Notes: generated from the sequence alone by a model not told the origin. Shown: positions 1 to 12,769, counted from the stretch's first letter. The stretch is DNA of 64,000 nt from Annona cherimola (GCA_030490835.1 CM059972.1:18701764-18765763), one strand, 5' to 3'. A program made the numbers and translations.

Positions 1-295
1 AGTTGTATAAGAATATATGAAAAAATAATTAAAAATAGGGTAATTACTGATAGTGAAAATTTTAACTTAATATTTTTTACTTATTACCAAACACAACAAA
101 AAAGTTTTTAGTATAAAAGTTTTTGAATTAGGAAAAAATGAAGTAATATGATAAGAGTAAAGAAAATAAACTTAAAATAGATTGATTAGTTGTACAAATA
201 GTTGTATAAAAATATATGAAAGATGGGATAGTTATATAGGAATATATGAAAAATGATTTTAAAATAAGGTAATTGTGGAGAATGAGAAGTTTTTA
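1..295 (+). repeat. Degraded Tourist-like MITE sequence at the left edge
   Basis: This stretch resembles the interior and ends of the roughly 280-bp MITE family that recurs through the window, including the motifs aaaaataattaaaaatagg and ttattaccaaacacaac. It seems to hold the tail of one copy followed by the start of another, both diverged. The left boundary lies outside the window and no target duplication can be read. There is no coding potential. Confidence 0.5.
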
Positions 296-723
296 AGTTT
301 TTTCGAAATATACTCACTACATTCAACCTAATTTCAAATATGTTCACTCTATTTTCAAAATTTCAGATATATCTACTACATTTGTAATTAATACCAAAAT
401 TACTCATTTCATTTAGTTAAATTTTTATAAATATCTAAAATACACTTGTTATAAAATAATAAAAAAATGAAATTAGAGCTCTTCAAATTTAGAGCTCATG
501 TGCAATTAGTGCATTGGTGAGTTATGATATTTAATTTTTCAATTATGTCTAAAATTTGATGGGCATATTAATAATCTCACATATTAACTAACGACATTAA
601 CTCATGGATTAAGTGTTTTAGGATTAACTGCAAATATAGTAGATATATCTGTGATTTTGAAAACATAGTGGGTATATTTAAAATTAGGGTCAAATGTAAT
701 GAATATATTTGAAAAAATCCCAA
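296..723. mobile_element. Foldback MITE with about 100-bp terminal inverted repeats
   Basis: Bases from about 300 to 405 are closely repeated in inverted orientation at about 620-720 (shared motif gatatatctacta and its complement). A possible 9-base target duplication flanks it: aagttttta at 287-295 and aagtttttg at 724-732, one mismatch. Long inverted repeats with a 9-base duplication suggest a non-autonomous Mutator-like element. There is no ORF. It appears to have inserted into the decayed MITE sequence at the left edge. Confidence 0.55.
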
Positions 724-1972
724 AAGTTTTTGTGTTAAACAAGTATGCCTTGCATATAGCTTTGCTAGCTAGAAAATACTCTCAAGGTGACCATAATGAA
801 AAATATTTCTACGGACTACAACAGCATATTGATCAGGAAACTAGATGATATGTACAGTTAATTTGGGGAAGAGAAACGACAAGTGATTTGATCTGGTGGA
901 TTATAAACATTATAAATAAAATAACTGAATTTTTTGCATGAAAAAATAAAAAATATCTATTAGATTAATCAATTGAAGTTTATCAATTCATTTACTGTTT
1001 CTAAGACCAAGGGAGACCGCGGGTTATTGTGAAAATTTTCTGAGGAATCCGCTTCAAAATGCATAAGGATAAAAATGAAGATTAAGATGGTGATGAAAAA
1101 AACTCGAAAGAGTTTAATTTAGCTGATAAATATATTTTTATAGTCCATTTGGTAATACCTAATTACCGCTTCTTTTTTAGATGTTTTTATATAATTTTAT
1201 ATCTTAGCTACCAAATTAATTTTCTTTTTTGTTATCATCTCCATGTTTAAATCATTTTCCATATCTTTTATATAATTAAAAGTCCATTTGGAAAGATATA
1301 AAAGTAACGGGAATACTTCTATGAAATCAGGTTTTATAGAAGTGATTTCATGAAATTCTTTTTATTTTTGAAATGTTGATCCTTAATGGAAAATTCAATT
1401 CATTTATTGTATTTTACACCATCTGCTTAGCTAGGAGACCAAGTTTCATCTCAATCCAATAAGTAGATATGCCACATTTGCTAAAAAATATATGCATTCA
1501 TGTGTAAATTATGAAAAATACTGATATCCATTCACACATGTATTAGAATATAACAATACTTTATAGGATCATTTATCTACATATTACTAATATTTTAGAT
1601 GATTTAAATGTTGAAAAAACTATTTTAAAGTTGATATTTTAATATTGAACCATTTTATTATGTTGATTTTACATATTTATAGATACGATCCATATAAAGT
1701 GAAATGAAAAAATAAAAAGGTTTCTAATATACTATAAATGATGCTAAATATAATGGATGATAAAGTGAATTTTCTGTGAACCATCAAGATTTTAAAAATA
1801 AATGGGGTTTCACAGAAGCGTCCCATAAAAGTAAAGTAGGAATGAATTTTTTTTAAAAAAAATAAGAAACTAATGTTTTATGATAAAAGAAACAATTTTT
1901 ATTACAAACAAAGGTAATAATTAGAAGAATTTTTTTTTAAATCAATAGAATAAGTGTATGGAAAAAATGTTA
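724..1972. other. AT-rich intergenic DNA, nothing recognised
   Basis: No gene, RNA or well-bounded repeat is supported here. The sequence is AT-rich with short poly-A and poly-T runs. A short piece resembling 5'-truncated MITE sequence may be present near 1140-1290, but no ends can be defined. Confidence 0.5.
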
Positions 1973-2252
1973 GAGTGTGTTTGGTAATGAATAAAATTTT
2001 TGATGAAAAGTTTTGGAGAGTAAAAGTTGTTAAATGATGTGATATGATGGGGGTAATGATGAGTAGTAAAGAGGATAAAGTTAAAATAGATAGGTTAGTT
2101 GTATGAATAATTGTGTAGAAATGATCGAAGAGTAAGGTAATTGTATAGGAAAATGTAAAAAAATAATTAAAAATATGATAATTATGGAGAGTGAAAAATT
2201 TTAGATTGAAAAGTTTTAACTTGACTTTTTTGTCATTTGCCAAACACACCCC
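1973..2252 (+). mobile_element. Tourist-like MITE copy (about 280 bp)
   Basis: The copy starts with gagtgtgtttggtaatga and ends with gccaaacacacccc, giving short terminal inverted repeats, and it is flanked by the trinucleotide TTA on both sides (1970-1972 and 2253-2255). Size, ends and TTA duplication fit the PIF/Harbinger (Tourist) class. The family recurs in both orientations at 7241, 8422, 22997, 23951, 30607, 39066, 40498, 49169 and 60828. It carries no transposase. Confidence 0.8.
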
Positions 2253-2547
2253 TTAAAATTGATTGAGATGTAGAAATAATAATAAAAAATTTTAAATAAT
2301 TAAAATATCAAATACTATCGAAGTGTATGAAACATGGTTGTAAAAATCAGAAGGTACTGTTTTTTTTATTGGCCTAAAGTCTAAAAACTAAACGACCGCG
2401 GAGAACGGTCCCAACTGTTCTGACCGCTTGAACCTGAACCAACCAAAATTGCCTTCCCCGTGGGCATATCTACGCATTCAAATTTTATATAATTCTCCAC
2501 AAAATTTTGAAAGTATTTCAAAATACTAATTATTTTGATATGTTTAC

Positions 2548-2977
2548 TGTAACGCCCCAGGCCTAACAGTAAGGTATTTGTCCGTTTTGGGCCTTGGCCC
2601 GCACAGTTTTGCCCCTCTGGGTTCACGCGCATCCCGTCCTTCCCAAAAGGCATCTCACTGAGGTACCTGGCGGCTTCCACTTATAACCCAGGCTCCCCTC
2701 CCCTCATCCTAACCGATCACATTCACCCCCCCTTGGGGCTCCAGCGTCCCCGCTGGATACCATCAGTCAGAGGTCGGGAGTCGGCTCTGATACCATTTGT
2801 AACGCCCCAGGCCTAACAGTAAGGTATTGTCCGCTTTGGGCCTTGGCCCGCACGGTTTTGCCCCTCTGGATTCACGCGCATCCCGTCCTTCCCCAAAAGG
2901 CGCCTCACTGAGGTACCTGGCGGCTTCCACTTATAACCCAGGCTCCCCCCTCATCTTAACCGATGTGGGATATCATA
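2548..2977 (-). mobile_element. TRIM (miniature LTR retrotransposon), complete
   Basis: Two direct repeats of about 175-180 bp (2548-2721 and 2798-2977) start with TGTAACGCCCCAGGCC and end in CACA or CATA. Between them are 76 bases with no coding capacity. On the - strand, two bases inside the right repeat, lies TGGTATCAGAGC (complement of 2784-2795), the classical initiator-tRNA-Met primer site. A C-rich run after the left repeat is a polypurine tract on the - strand. The 5-base target duplication TTTAC is exact at 2543-2547 and 2978-2982. LTRs, primer site, polypurine tract and total size near 430 bp define a TRIM. The left LTR lacks about nine bases near its end (gtgggatat) that the right one keeps. 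It depends on enzymes from other elements. Confidence 0.85.
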
Positions 2978-2982
2978 TTTAC

Positions 2983-5239
2983 CCTCTCTCAAATAATAAT
3001 ATAATATCTCAATGTAAAATTGCCTTACTAACCAAAGATTTAGATCTACCACTGGCATGCACCTCTCTAGTTTGTCTCCTTCCTCAGTCCTCCTCATTGT
3101 CTTCCTCATTGTCTTCCTCTTAAAAACCCTTGGTGATTTTCATCAAAAAAAAAAAAAAAAACCCTTGGTGAGCCACGTACTTGCCGAAAATCACCTATAT
3201 CACCTGCGAATTCGCATTTCTGCGTTCAACACTGCAACTTCAACCTTGTTGCCGCAGGAATGCCAGCAGCTTCAAGCTTCCGATGCGGCAGTAACACAAA
3301 TAAGCGATGGATTGCATTGTTTTTGTATGAAGTTCTTCATAGATTCATTAAGGCTGTGAGCGAATGGATGGGCAAAGCTCCTCTTCTTGTAGAAATTTTC
3401 CATTTAAACTGCTCACGACGATTGCATTAAATAAAAGATCTGGAGAAAACAAATACAAAACAATCATAGATGTAAGGGCGAGTCAGAATGCTTAACCCTG
3501 ATCCTACATTTTAAAAAATCATATTTAACTTTTATTTTTCTACAGGATCAGGAAAAGGTTGATTTGGACCTTATTTTTTCAGTAGGTCTTAAGACAAATT
3601 TCGAATTGGTATCGGGATAACAGGTTGGACAAAAATACAAGTCAAGTAAGATGGTTTTAAAAATTTATGAACTTATTAAGTATAAAAATGTATAGATACT
3701 AAATTTAAATATTATATGCTTCGACCTATTAGTAATTAATCAAAGTGAAATATTATTTTTAAAATAAAATATGAATATTAGAACAAGTTAATGAAACAAA
3801 TCTCATTCAAAATTTTATTCACGACTTGAAAGTCGACAGGTTAGAAGAGTCGGGCAGGTCAACAATGATATAAGAAAGTCCAATGTTCGGTCGGTCTGTC
3901 CCAACCTGCCCATTTTGAAAAATATTAAATTTCCGTCTCGCCCCGCCCCGGTATAAAATAGGGTTGTATAGGGAGAGGTCACGGGTTGACCACCCCTATT
4001 CCCACCCCAAATCTCCATCCCGTGCATGGCCTTCTTTTTTGTTTTAGCTTTTGCTTCTCGTTAGGTATTTTCAAAATACTAAATACGTGATAACACACAA
4101 ACTAATCTGATTGGCATCCTTCCATGAATTTTTACGGTTAGTTGACGTCATTGCAAGAGAAGAAAACTCGTTGGTGTGGATACAATTATTTTAATTTTAA
4201 GTTGGCATGGAGATGCCCTTTATGCTTGACAGTAGACCTGTTGTTTGATTGGTTGTAATCACTGTTGTTGATTTTATTGATTTTATTTATTTTTTCTTTA
4301 TGTTTTGACAAATAGATTGATATATTATAGGTTTAACGTATACTCTAAAGAGCTAAAAATAGAAACATTTATTGGTAATTTAATATATAAATAATTAAAA
4401 ACTATTAAATATTCATGACATCATAAATATTCAAAGTGAATGTTTCGATTTCAAATCGGTTCGCTAACTAGGCAGACCGATCCGAACGAGACTAGTCTCT
4501 TATTCGATTTCGACAACATTTGTATGAAGGATAAAAAAGGGAAAAAATTTTGGCTAAAGAAATTTGAAATAGATGAAGTAATGATATAATATGATAAGGA
4601 TAAGGATTAAGAGTAAATAGAATAAAATTAAAATAAATATAATTTAATAGAAATATACAAGAAAGGTAGGGGAAGAATTATTTTCTTAAATACACTATAC
4701 ATATTACTAAAGAAACACTGATGGTCTATTTGACAGTATGTGGAGTGAGAAGTGAAAATGTGTAAAAGAGAATACTTTTGAAAAGTATTAGAGTGATAAC
4801 ATATAATCAAGGTAAAATGAAAATAAATATAATAGATATATAAGAAAATGAATACAAATGCAAATGGGAAATTTATGATAATTAAATAGTTAAAATATTA
4901 AACAATTATTTTAAAATTTTGAAAGAAGAGGTGGCAAAGTGGTTTTCCGCTTCTGCTCATTAGCTAGCAGCCTTTAAATGTCAACAATAAGTGAACCATG
5001 TGGTCACACCAATGTATAACTGTGTACGCGCGGAAGAGCTTTGAGATATAAAAGTGGCTTGGGAAGTTTGCCTCCATTCATACCAAAAATAACAATAAAT
5101 GTTTATTCATTTTATCTTTATTTTCATTAGTCATGATCATTATTTCTATTATATTATATTATTTTCTTATTTTCTAAAATTTTTAGTTATTATTTTATTT
5201 TTAACCTCTTCCCAAACTGACCTTTGATTTTTTAAAATA
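2983..5239. other. Intergenic DNA with unclassified repeats
   Basis: A somewhat less AT-rich patch at 3050-3400 contains a 17-base A run and short ORFs without recognisable homology. 3480-4030 has a C-rich, retroelement-like look (terms such as cgggttgaccacccc) but no boundaries. 4520-4900 resembles diverged MITE sequence. No gene is supported. Confidence 0.4.
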
Positions 5240-5830
5240 AAAAGGAAAACTCTTTTTATACCCATAATGTGTGCCCATAATTCATAATATACCTACAATG
5301 TTCAAAATATTTCAACAGAATTTTTATAGTATTCACGTAGTTAAAACAATTGTTATTTATTTTATTAAGATAATCACTTTGCGCTTTTACAAATTTTCTA
5401 ATTGAAATGATTCAACCTTGATTTGATATTACAAATTAACAATTTATCATCATTAATTGAGTCATACAAGGCTAAATCATTTCAATTAGTAAATTTTTCA
5501 TTGACAAAATTATCTTTTTAATAAGATAAACAATGGTTGTTTCAATAATACGAATATGATAGAAATTTAAAGTAAAATATTATGAATATAAGAGAAAATT
5601 AATCAATTTTTTTATGGATATATTTTTTTAATAAGATAAATAATGGTTGTTTTAATAACAAGGCTAGGATAGAAATTTAAAATAAAATGTTATGAACATA
5701 AAAGAAAATAAATTGAAAATTTTCAAGGGTAAAATTGTCTTTTTAATAAGATAAATGATAATTTTTTAATAATATGAATATGATAAAAATTTAAAATAAA
5801 ATATTATGAATATAAAAGAAAATTTTGAAA
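5240..5830. repeat. Tandem/inverted repeat cluster, unit about 115 bp
   Basis: Three head-to-tail units begin with taataagataaa at about 5519, 5629 and 5744. Each runs through a rough match to atgatagaaatttaaaataa and ends near gaatataaaagaaaat. A fourth copy lies inverted at about 5300-5380 (ttgttatttattttattaag). One inverted and three direct arms suggest a foldback element whose right arm was amplified. No ORF or target duplication was found. Confidence 0.5.
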
Positions 5831-7240
5831 TATTGAGAGTTGAAGAGAAATCTCCCGAGAATAAAACATGAAAAGTGATTGACTATTGGTCAACAGCCAG
5901 TGTTCTGGAACGTGGGCCGCGTGCGAGCGGGAGTCGCACGGCTTTTTTTGCAAATAAAAGTCAATCGGGGACTTCTGCCAGCCGTCGGCCGCCGACCAGT
6001 CGAGCCTAACCAAGAGCGTGGCCTGACGTAATGACATTTCAAGTCGTTGTCAAAAGTCAAAACTCAACTGTCTCTTACGCAAGTCACCAAGTGGCAAATG
6101 GTCCTCTTTTTGTTTTTTGGTGGTGGCAAATGATCTTTTTGACAACCGTAATCTTTGCATTGACTGGCAAACAGTGATACAGACATTTGTTCAGCATCGC
6201 TCGTGGGTGGATCCCCACCAATTCGGTCCTATTTCCAGCTTTCACCTACAAAAAGACAACCAACTTTATTTTTCAAAGAAAGAAAAATTTTGGACCGTTA
6301 AGAAAAATAGTAATATCAATGGATTTATATTTTTTCACATTTAAACAATTTCGTTTTCAGCCGGACCAAGAGGTGGACGATTGGAAGATGCTTGCCGACC
6401 ACCGCATGCATGAATGTTTTCAAAGACATGTGCGGGCGGTGGCGATAAGAAGCTGGGGATGCCAACCCCACGTGATGGTATATAAGCATGGAGATTTATT
6501 TTATTTTTTTGGTTCGAAAAATATTTTTTAATCTTAACCGTTTATAATATGAGTTAACATGCATAACAACTGAATACATATGGATTTACACATGATTACA
6601 TGGGGTCGGTTTTTATATGGTCACCCATAAATAGGGCGAAATTAAGTGATTTATCGGTTATCACAAAAAAAAATATATATTTTGGAAATGTATGGCCTCA
6701 CCTAAATCTTTGCCCTGTAAAAATTGGCATTTTTTAAAAATTATTTGGTATTGATCGAATTTTTGAAAATCAACATGGGCGTATGCCCATGCCTATTTTG
6801 TAGTTTTTAAAAATCTAAAAAATTCAAAAAAATTTAAAAATTGGTCAAATTCAAACGAAGATCTACATGTCCCACGTATTTATAAAAAATCAAAATAAGA
6901 AAATATTTTTTACGATTACCCATAATCGCGTGATGTGCAGGCCATCATATGGGATCATAGCCGTTGAATGTTTTAAAAAGAAAAATCAACTATTGTGTAT
7001 AGGATTATTCACCTATAAAATAATTAGATATCATATCTGCAACGGAAACTGCGGCCCAGCCTTGTTGACGGCCAACCTGGCAATTGTGTTTCATCTAAAT
7101 ATTTGTATTAGTATCATTTGAGATACACGCAAAGAAAGCGGAAAATTGGAATTTAAAAAATTATATATCATCGGGGCAATAAGCGTGCTACTGCCTCCTA
7201 TACTACAATTTGGGTTAGATTTATTAACTAAAATGATTTA
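5831..7240. other. Unclassified intergenic DNA with a GC-richer patch
   Basis: 5880-6060 and 6110-6500 have near-neutral base composition, unlike the flanks, and open frames of 75-114 codons that overlap and match no family I recognise. They may be remnants of an old element or a gene fragment. From 6500 to 7240 the sequence is AT-rich with the palindromic stretch catgggcgtatgcccatg near 6774-6791. Confidence 0.35.
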
Positions 7241-7521
7241 GGGTGTGTTTGGGAATAGATAAAACTTTTGATGAAAAGTTGTAGAGATGAGAAGTTGTCA
7301 AATGATGTGATATGATAGAGGTAATGATGATGAATAAATAAGATAAAGTTGAAATATATAGGTTAATTGTGTTGGTAGTTGTGTAGAAATGATTGAAAAG
7401 TAGGGTAGTCGTATAGAAAAATGTGAAAAAATGATTAAAAAATAGAGTAGTTGTGGAGAGTGAAAAGTTTTAAATTGAAAAGTTTTAACTTGACCATTTT
7501 TTGTTGTTACCAAACACACCC
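7241..7521 (+). mobile_element. Tourist-like MITE copy
   Basis: This is a complete family member from gggtgtgtttgggaatag to ccaaacacaccc, with TTA directly on each side (7238-7240 and 7522-7524). Its interior matches the other copies closely. It has no coding capacity. Confidence 0.85.
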
Positions 7522-8210
7522 TTAATCATGATTCTGTTAAAAATTTCAAATTGTTATCAGTCGATGAAACGGTTTCCATCCAGACCTTGGAAACCAACTT
7601 GTCATTTGATCCAGTTTCATGAAACGTTATTTTTTTTTATAACCATGAAACGGTAATTATATACATGTAGAGTGCATTTTTTATACACATTATAACATTG
7701 GATATTATAATTAAGAGCATTCAAATATCACATAATGAAGAGATTTTTCTATGAATACCTTCACGTTAAAAGAGAAAACAATGAACACTTTCACCCAAAG
7801 GGGGCAAAACTAACACCCCACAGTAGTTGGAAATTCAAAACCACGATGTGGTGGCATTTGCGCCCGTTGTCGTACCACCACCGGGCCACATGCTCAGTGG
7901 CCATGTAGAGTGCATTCTGTAACATTTAAAAGTTCAAAAGAAAATTCATTTCTTCTTACACACATTTTGATATTATTTTACATTTTCATTTCTTAACTAA
8001 CTTTTTTATTACTACATTTGCATTCCAATTTTTTACAATATTAATATAATTATTTTCTTTATTTTAACTTTTTCTCATTGCTTATCTAAATCGGATTTAG
8101 TGCACCAAGTGCACTTAAGTTTAATACACTTAATATAATACATAATTTATTTAAAATTTTAAATTTTTATATATTTGTATGGGCCAAAGCATAGTTGTCA
8201 CACATATATA

Positions 8211-8701
8211 GGGTGTGTTTGGGAATGTATAAAACTTTTGATGAAAAGTTGTAGCGAGTAGAAGTTGTCAAATAATATGATATGATAGGTGTAATGATGA
8301 AGAGTGAATAGAATAAAGTTAAAATAGATAGGTAAGTTGTGTGGATAGTTGTGTAGAAATGATTGAAAAGTAAAGTTGTGTATATTTATATGGGCCCAAG
8401 CATAGTCGTCACACATATATAGGGTGTGTTTGGGAATGTATAAAACTTTTGATGAAAAGTTATAGAGAGTAGAAGTTGTCAAATAATATGATATGATAGG
8501 GGTAATGATGAAGAGTGAATAGAATAAAGTTGAAATAGATAGGTAAGTTGTGTGGATAGTTGTGTAGAAATTATTGAAAAGTAAGATAGTTTTATAGAAA
8601 AATGTGAAGAAATGATTAAAAAATAGGATAATTGTGGAAAGTGAAAAGTTTTAGATTGAAAAGTTTTAACGTGACAATTTTTACTCATTAACAAACACAC
8701 C
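8211..8701 (+). mobile_element. MITE copy with 211-bp partial tandem duplication
   Basis: A full family copy runs from 8422 to 8701. Directly before it, 8211-8421 holds the first 160 or so bases of the same MITE, followed by a second copy of the MITE's own left flank (tatgggcccaagcatag). The period is 211 bases, so flank plus MITE start were duplicated in tandem after insertion. The two units differ by few bases, so the duplication is younger than the insertion. Confidence 0.75.
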
Positions 8702-11700
8702 ATAGTTTACCACATTTTTTATTATTTTTGATATTTTATTTTGAACTTTAAAAAATAAAAAGTCATTTTTCATGTGCTGACACATGAGAAATGCCTTATT
8801 TTTATTTTTAAAATTCAAACTAAAATATTTTAAAATATAAAAATATAAAACTATATATAAGACATTCATGTTTAGACTCGCATATGAATTTTAAAAATAA
8901 AATAAAAAAGAAGTTATGCACCCCAGTACACTAAAGTTAAGTGCACACGATGTACAAGATTAAGTCCTTACTTATCATCGCTTCTTTGATATCATAACAT
9001 TATCTTACTTTAAAAATATTTACCTTCTTTATTTTTACCAGCCAAAGCACTTGGCTAACGACTGTTATTTGTGACTTATAAATAAAAAGTCTAAAATATC
9101 CTTATGACTTAGTTGAGTCGAGTTAACTCGTGAACATGAGTCAACTCATATACGCAATTAAGATAATTTTACATAGCTTAATTGAGTCGACTCATGAAAC
9201 TTGGGTTCACCTCAACTCTAACTCTAATCCTATTTATAAAATATTAACCTTAATTATAACCCTATTTATAAAACCTAAACCCTAACTTATTTTTGAAAAT
9301 TGAGTTTGGATTGAGTTTCGGGTTAAAATTTATGTTGATGAATTTACATTTTATTTAAGAGTAATAAGTTTAGAATTTCATATAAATATATAATAATAAC
9401 AAATCATGTAAATAAACATAATAATATATAGCGAAACTACATATTTTTTTAAAAAATAGCAATATAAAGACTATTTGTAGAGAAAATTTAACATAAAAAA
9501 GATAAATGAATAAAATTAATGGATGTAAAAGTAAATGTAGAAATAAAAGATAAATATAAATAAATTAATAGATTTTAGTTATAATGTAATTAAAATATGT
9601 CAAACATGTATTCAAATATAAATATAAATAATATAAATATGCAAATAAAAAGAAATATTGTTTGAATATTATGTATATAATGTATTTTATAATAAACACA
9701 AAATGAAAAATCGGACTTGGGTTCTTTGGGTTCAAGTTCACTTAAATCCTAACCCTATTATATTTCTAAATGGGATTCCTTGGGTTCAGGTTGAGAAAAA
9801 GTTCAAAAAGCTGTTGAAAATCGAGTTTGGCGGGCCAGGTTCGAGCTCAACTCAACCCAATTTGCATCTTAGCTGATAGTGCCATTTTTTGTTGCGCAAG
9901 TTGATGAGTCAACTCTTTTAAAGGCAATATTGTTATTAAAAATTTTGTACAGTAATTTATAACAAATTTTCTATTCTTTACTAGCATGCGTTAACGCAGG
10001 GTTTAAAATGCAAATGAGACAAACTTATAAGATTTAAAAAGCGAATACCTGAAATTTGTGGGCAAGAAAGCAAATACATATAGTTAAAGAGACTACAATG
10101 TAAAAAACTCACATCTTTCCAAAGGAACTAAGTTTTTTCTATGTGTGTTTGATTAACTAAAATTTAAATTTAAAATTTAGTTCAACTAACTACTTTGTTT
10201 GGCTTTTATGGATTTTTACTAGTGTTTTGAATAAATTATTTTTAATGTAATTTGACTGAATGAGTTCAATTCTTTGTGCTCTTCTAAGTATCATAAATAT
10301 GCATTTATGAGATATATACTAAAGTTAGCAAAATAGACTACTATATTAGTAAAAATAAATTTTGTAGTGAAAAATAGTAAGAAAATGATAGCTTGATAGA
10401 TCGAACTTCTAATTTTCGCCTATTGTAGGGTATAACTTTCATTATGTAGGTCCAATTTAGGGTCGATTGTACCCTTATTATATTTCTAAAGACTCATAAT
10501 CTACCATTTTTTTAAGGTCAAATCGATTTTGGTTACCGTTTCAAATTGGTTCTTTAAGATAATATTCTTATTATACTTCGAAATTATAACTCCATTACAA
10601 ATCCTAGTTAAAAACCTATGATCAATATGATAATGATATAATATTAAAATATCTTTATTGAATCTACTAAATAACAGATAAATTAAACAAATTCATTATA
10701 TTTAAAGATATATTTATATTTTTAAATATATATAAAATATATTGAGTATATATTAGTGATGCTGGTTGGTTTTGGATATTCATGTAGTTAAGTGAAGTTT
10801 GACTTAATATAATATATTCATGTTAAGAAAAAGTGATTCGGATTGAGACAAATTATTGAAACGTAAATAATAAATCATGACTAAATAAGCAACTACAAGA
10901 GCATGTATAAAAGACACCGAAATTACATGAAAAACCTTTCAACATAAAAAGAAAATACTGTGAGAGAAAATAAGAATACACATAGAATTACCTACAATCA
11001 TTCTTTAGATGTCTCACGCACATCTCCAAAGAAGATACTCCAATAATCCCTCTCACATACCCCTTTGGAACACCTTTCTAGACTCTACTAAATTTCTAAC
11101 TAGTACGCCCATAAATATGACTCTCATGAGTACATATGCAAAACTAATACGTACTTTTTTATGTATTTATCAATCACTCACACTTGCAAATTATTACACA
11201 AATAATTCATATATAAAATATAAGTTTATATAAGATACAAATTTTAAATATCTCCACTTTGATTTGGATTCTGTGCACACCAAACTAATTCACAAAGAAA
11301 ATCATGTATCTGACTATTCTATAATTCATCAGTTGATTCTTCAATCCTTATGCTCCTACTTAGCATGACTTCATATCTCTTCATTTGAGAGATAACTCCA
11401 CCCTCATGCTAAATAAGCATGAATTATATCTCCACCTCAGATGCATATACAGAGAACCACTATGTCCACTTGTGGCACCATCTTTTCCATCCGCTAGCAC
11501 TTAGAGAGATCCCAAACCTGCAATAATTAGAGATCAAGAAGACCACCACTCATGCACATCCTTTGTCCTTCTTTTCTCTCCACTATGAACTTTTATCAAA
11601 ATTTCTTGCAACTCTTTACTAATTTACTAGTTATCATCCATACATTGTTCAAGCTATCATTACCTGCATACTTAGATTGATCAGGTCCAAAATACTCTTG

Positions 11701-11747
11701 CGTTACTGGCATGTGCACTCGTAATAAACTTTTTCGTTTATGGTATT
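8702..11747. other. AT-rich intergenic DNA without a supported gene
   Basis: 9060-9350 and 9700-9860 share words such as ctaaccctattat and ctcaact and may be arms of a diverged element. 8930-8960 contains a TGCACCCCAGTACACT-like motif also seen at the ends of the repeats near 21.95 and 31.76 kb. Nothing else is recognised in about 3 kb. Confidence 0.4.
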
Positions 11748-11910
11748 TGATGCAAACCAAGTGCTTGTCGTTAAGAGCACTGTGATCACCAGTTTAATTT
11801 AAATTAACCGAAACACATTAAAGCTACCACTATACGAGTGATAGTGTAGAATAATGGTGAGTCGGGTCGAATCCACAGAGATGCGATGTAGTTTTGAATT
11901 GTTTTTAAGA

Positions 11911-12125
11911 GAAAGAAAGGGTATATAGAAGAGAGAGAAAGAGAGAAGAGAGAAGAGAGAGAAAGAGAAAAGAGAGAAAGAGAAGAGAGAGAAATAGAAG
12001 AGAGAGAAATAGAAGAGAGAGAAAGAAAAGGAAAGAAACTAAGAGAGAGGAGAGAGAGATGTTAGAGAGAGAGAAGAAGAAATTAGAGAGAGAGAGAGAA
12101 GAGAGAGAAAGAAGGGAGAAAAGAT
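11911..12125. repeat. GA/CT microsatellite in the left LTR
   Basis: This is a purine tract made of gagaga and gagaaag words, about 215 bp, in the R-U5 part of the LTR. The right-LTR counterpart (about 17170-17363) is one 15-base unit (gagagaaatagaaga) shorter. Apparent Ser/Leu-rich ORFs on the - strand come from this tract and are not genes. Confidence 0.85.
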
Positions 12126-12551
12126 TTAAACATAAAAGAAATGGAGACAAGAAGCTAAAAGAAATTAACTAACAACTTAATTAAAACTATTCTAAGAAAG
12201 CAATAAAAATTATGAAATTTAACTATTAAAGCAGGAAAGAGAATTACATTAAATTTAATCTAAAAATTACAAAGCATAAAATAAAGCAGTAAATCTAATC
12301 TAAAAATTAAAACTACAAATTAAAATTTAACTACTACGAAACACTACAAAGCATAAAGCAGAAAATAAAATTTACATCACCCGTAAACAGCGAATCTCCA
12401 CGTAATGGAAACTTTTATTGCTTGGCCCCACCTCCTTGCTACGGGTCCCACAAAATGGGTCCCACCCACTTGCTACGGGGTCCCACCAAATGGGTCCCAC
12501 CCAAGGGGTGTGTGGGGTATGGGGTGTGTCTTTGGGATGAGTGAAGGGGTT

Positions 12552-12560
12552 CTTTTATAG
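12552..12560 (-). promoter_or_regulatory. LTR TATA box (left LTR)
   Basis: On the - strand this reads CTATAAAAG, a strong plant TATA motif followed by GAACCCC. It predicts RNA start about 30 bases further on, near 12520. Everything from 12561 to 14090, including the captured gene pieces, then belongs to U3. The same motif is at 17795-17803 in the right LTR. Confidence 0.7.
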
Positions 12561-12769
12561 TTGAGGGAGGGGCCCTCCCTCCCTTGTGCAATCCGATGTG
12601 GGATTCCCGCATTGCCTTCAACTGCAGCTGCCCTTTTGCCGTTTTCTGCACCAAATTTTCATCCCTCGTCCGCGACTTCTGCTGGAAGAAGAAATGCGCA
12701 GAAAACATTCCTTTCATCGTCTCCGATCTCCTCTCTCTTGCCTCCGACGCCTCCACTGGTCCTCCAGGC

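Noticed and set aside
1902..2249. 115-codon ORF rich in Phe, Thr, Ile and Leu (and similar ones at 7298, 8198, 8479, 23927, 30691 and 40545)
   Set aside because: All are translations of the same AT-rich MITE on the antisense strand. The likeness reflects the repeat and not a protein family.
11905..12150. Ser/Leu repeat protein
   Set aside because: It is the GA microsatellite read on the other strand.
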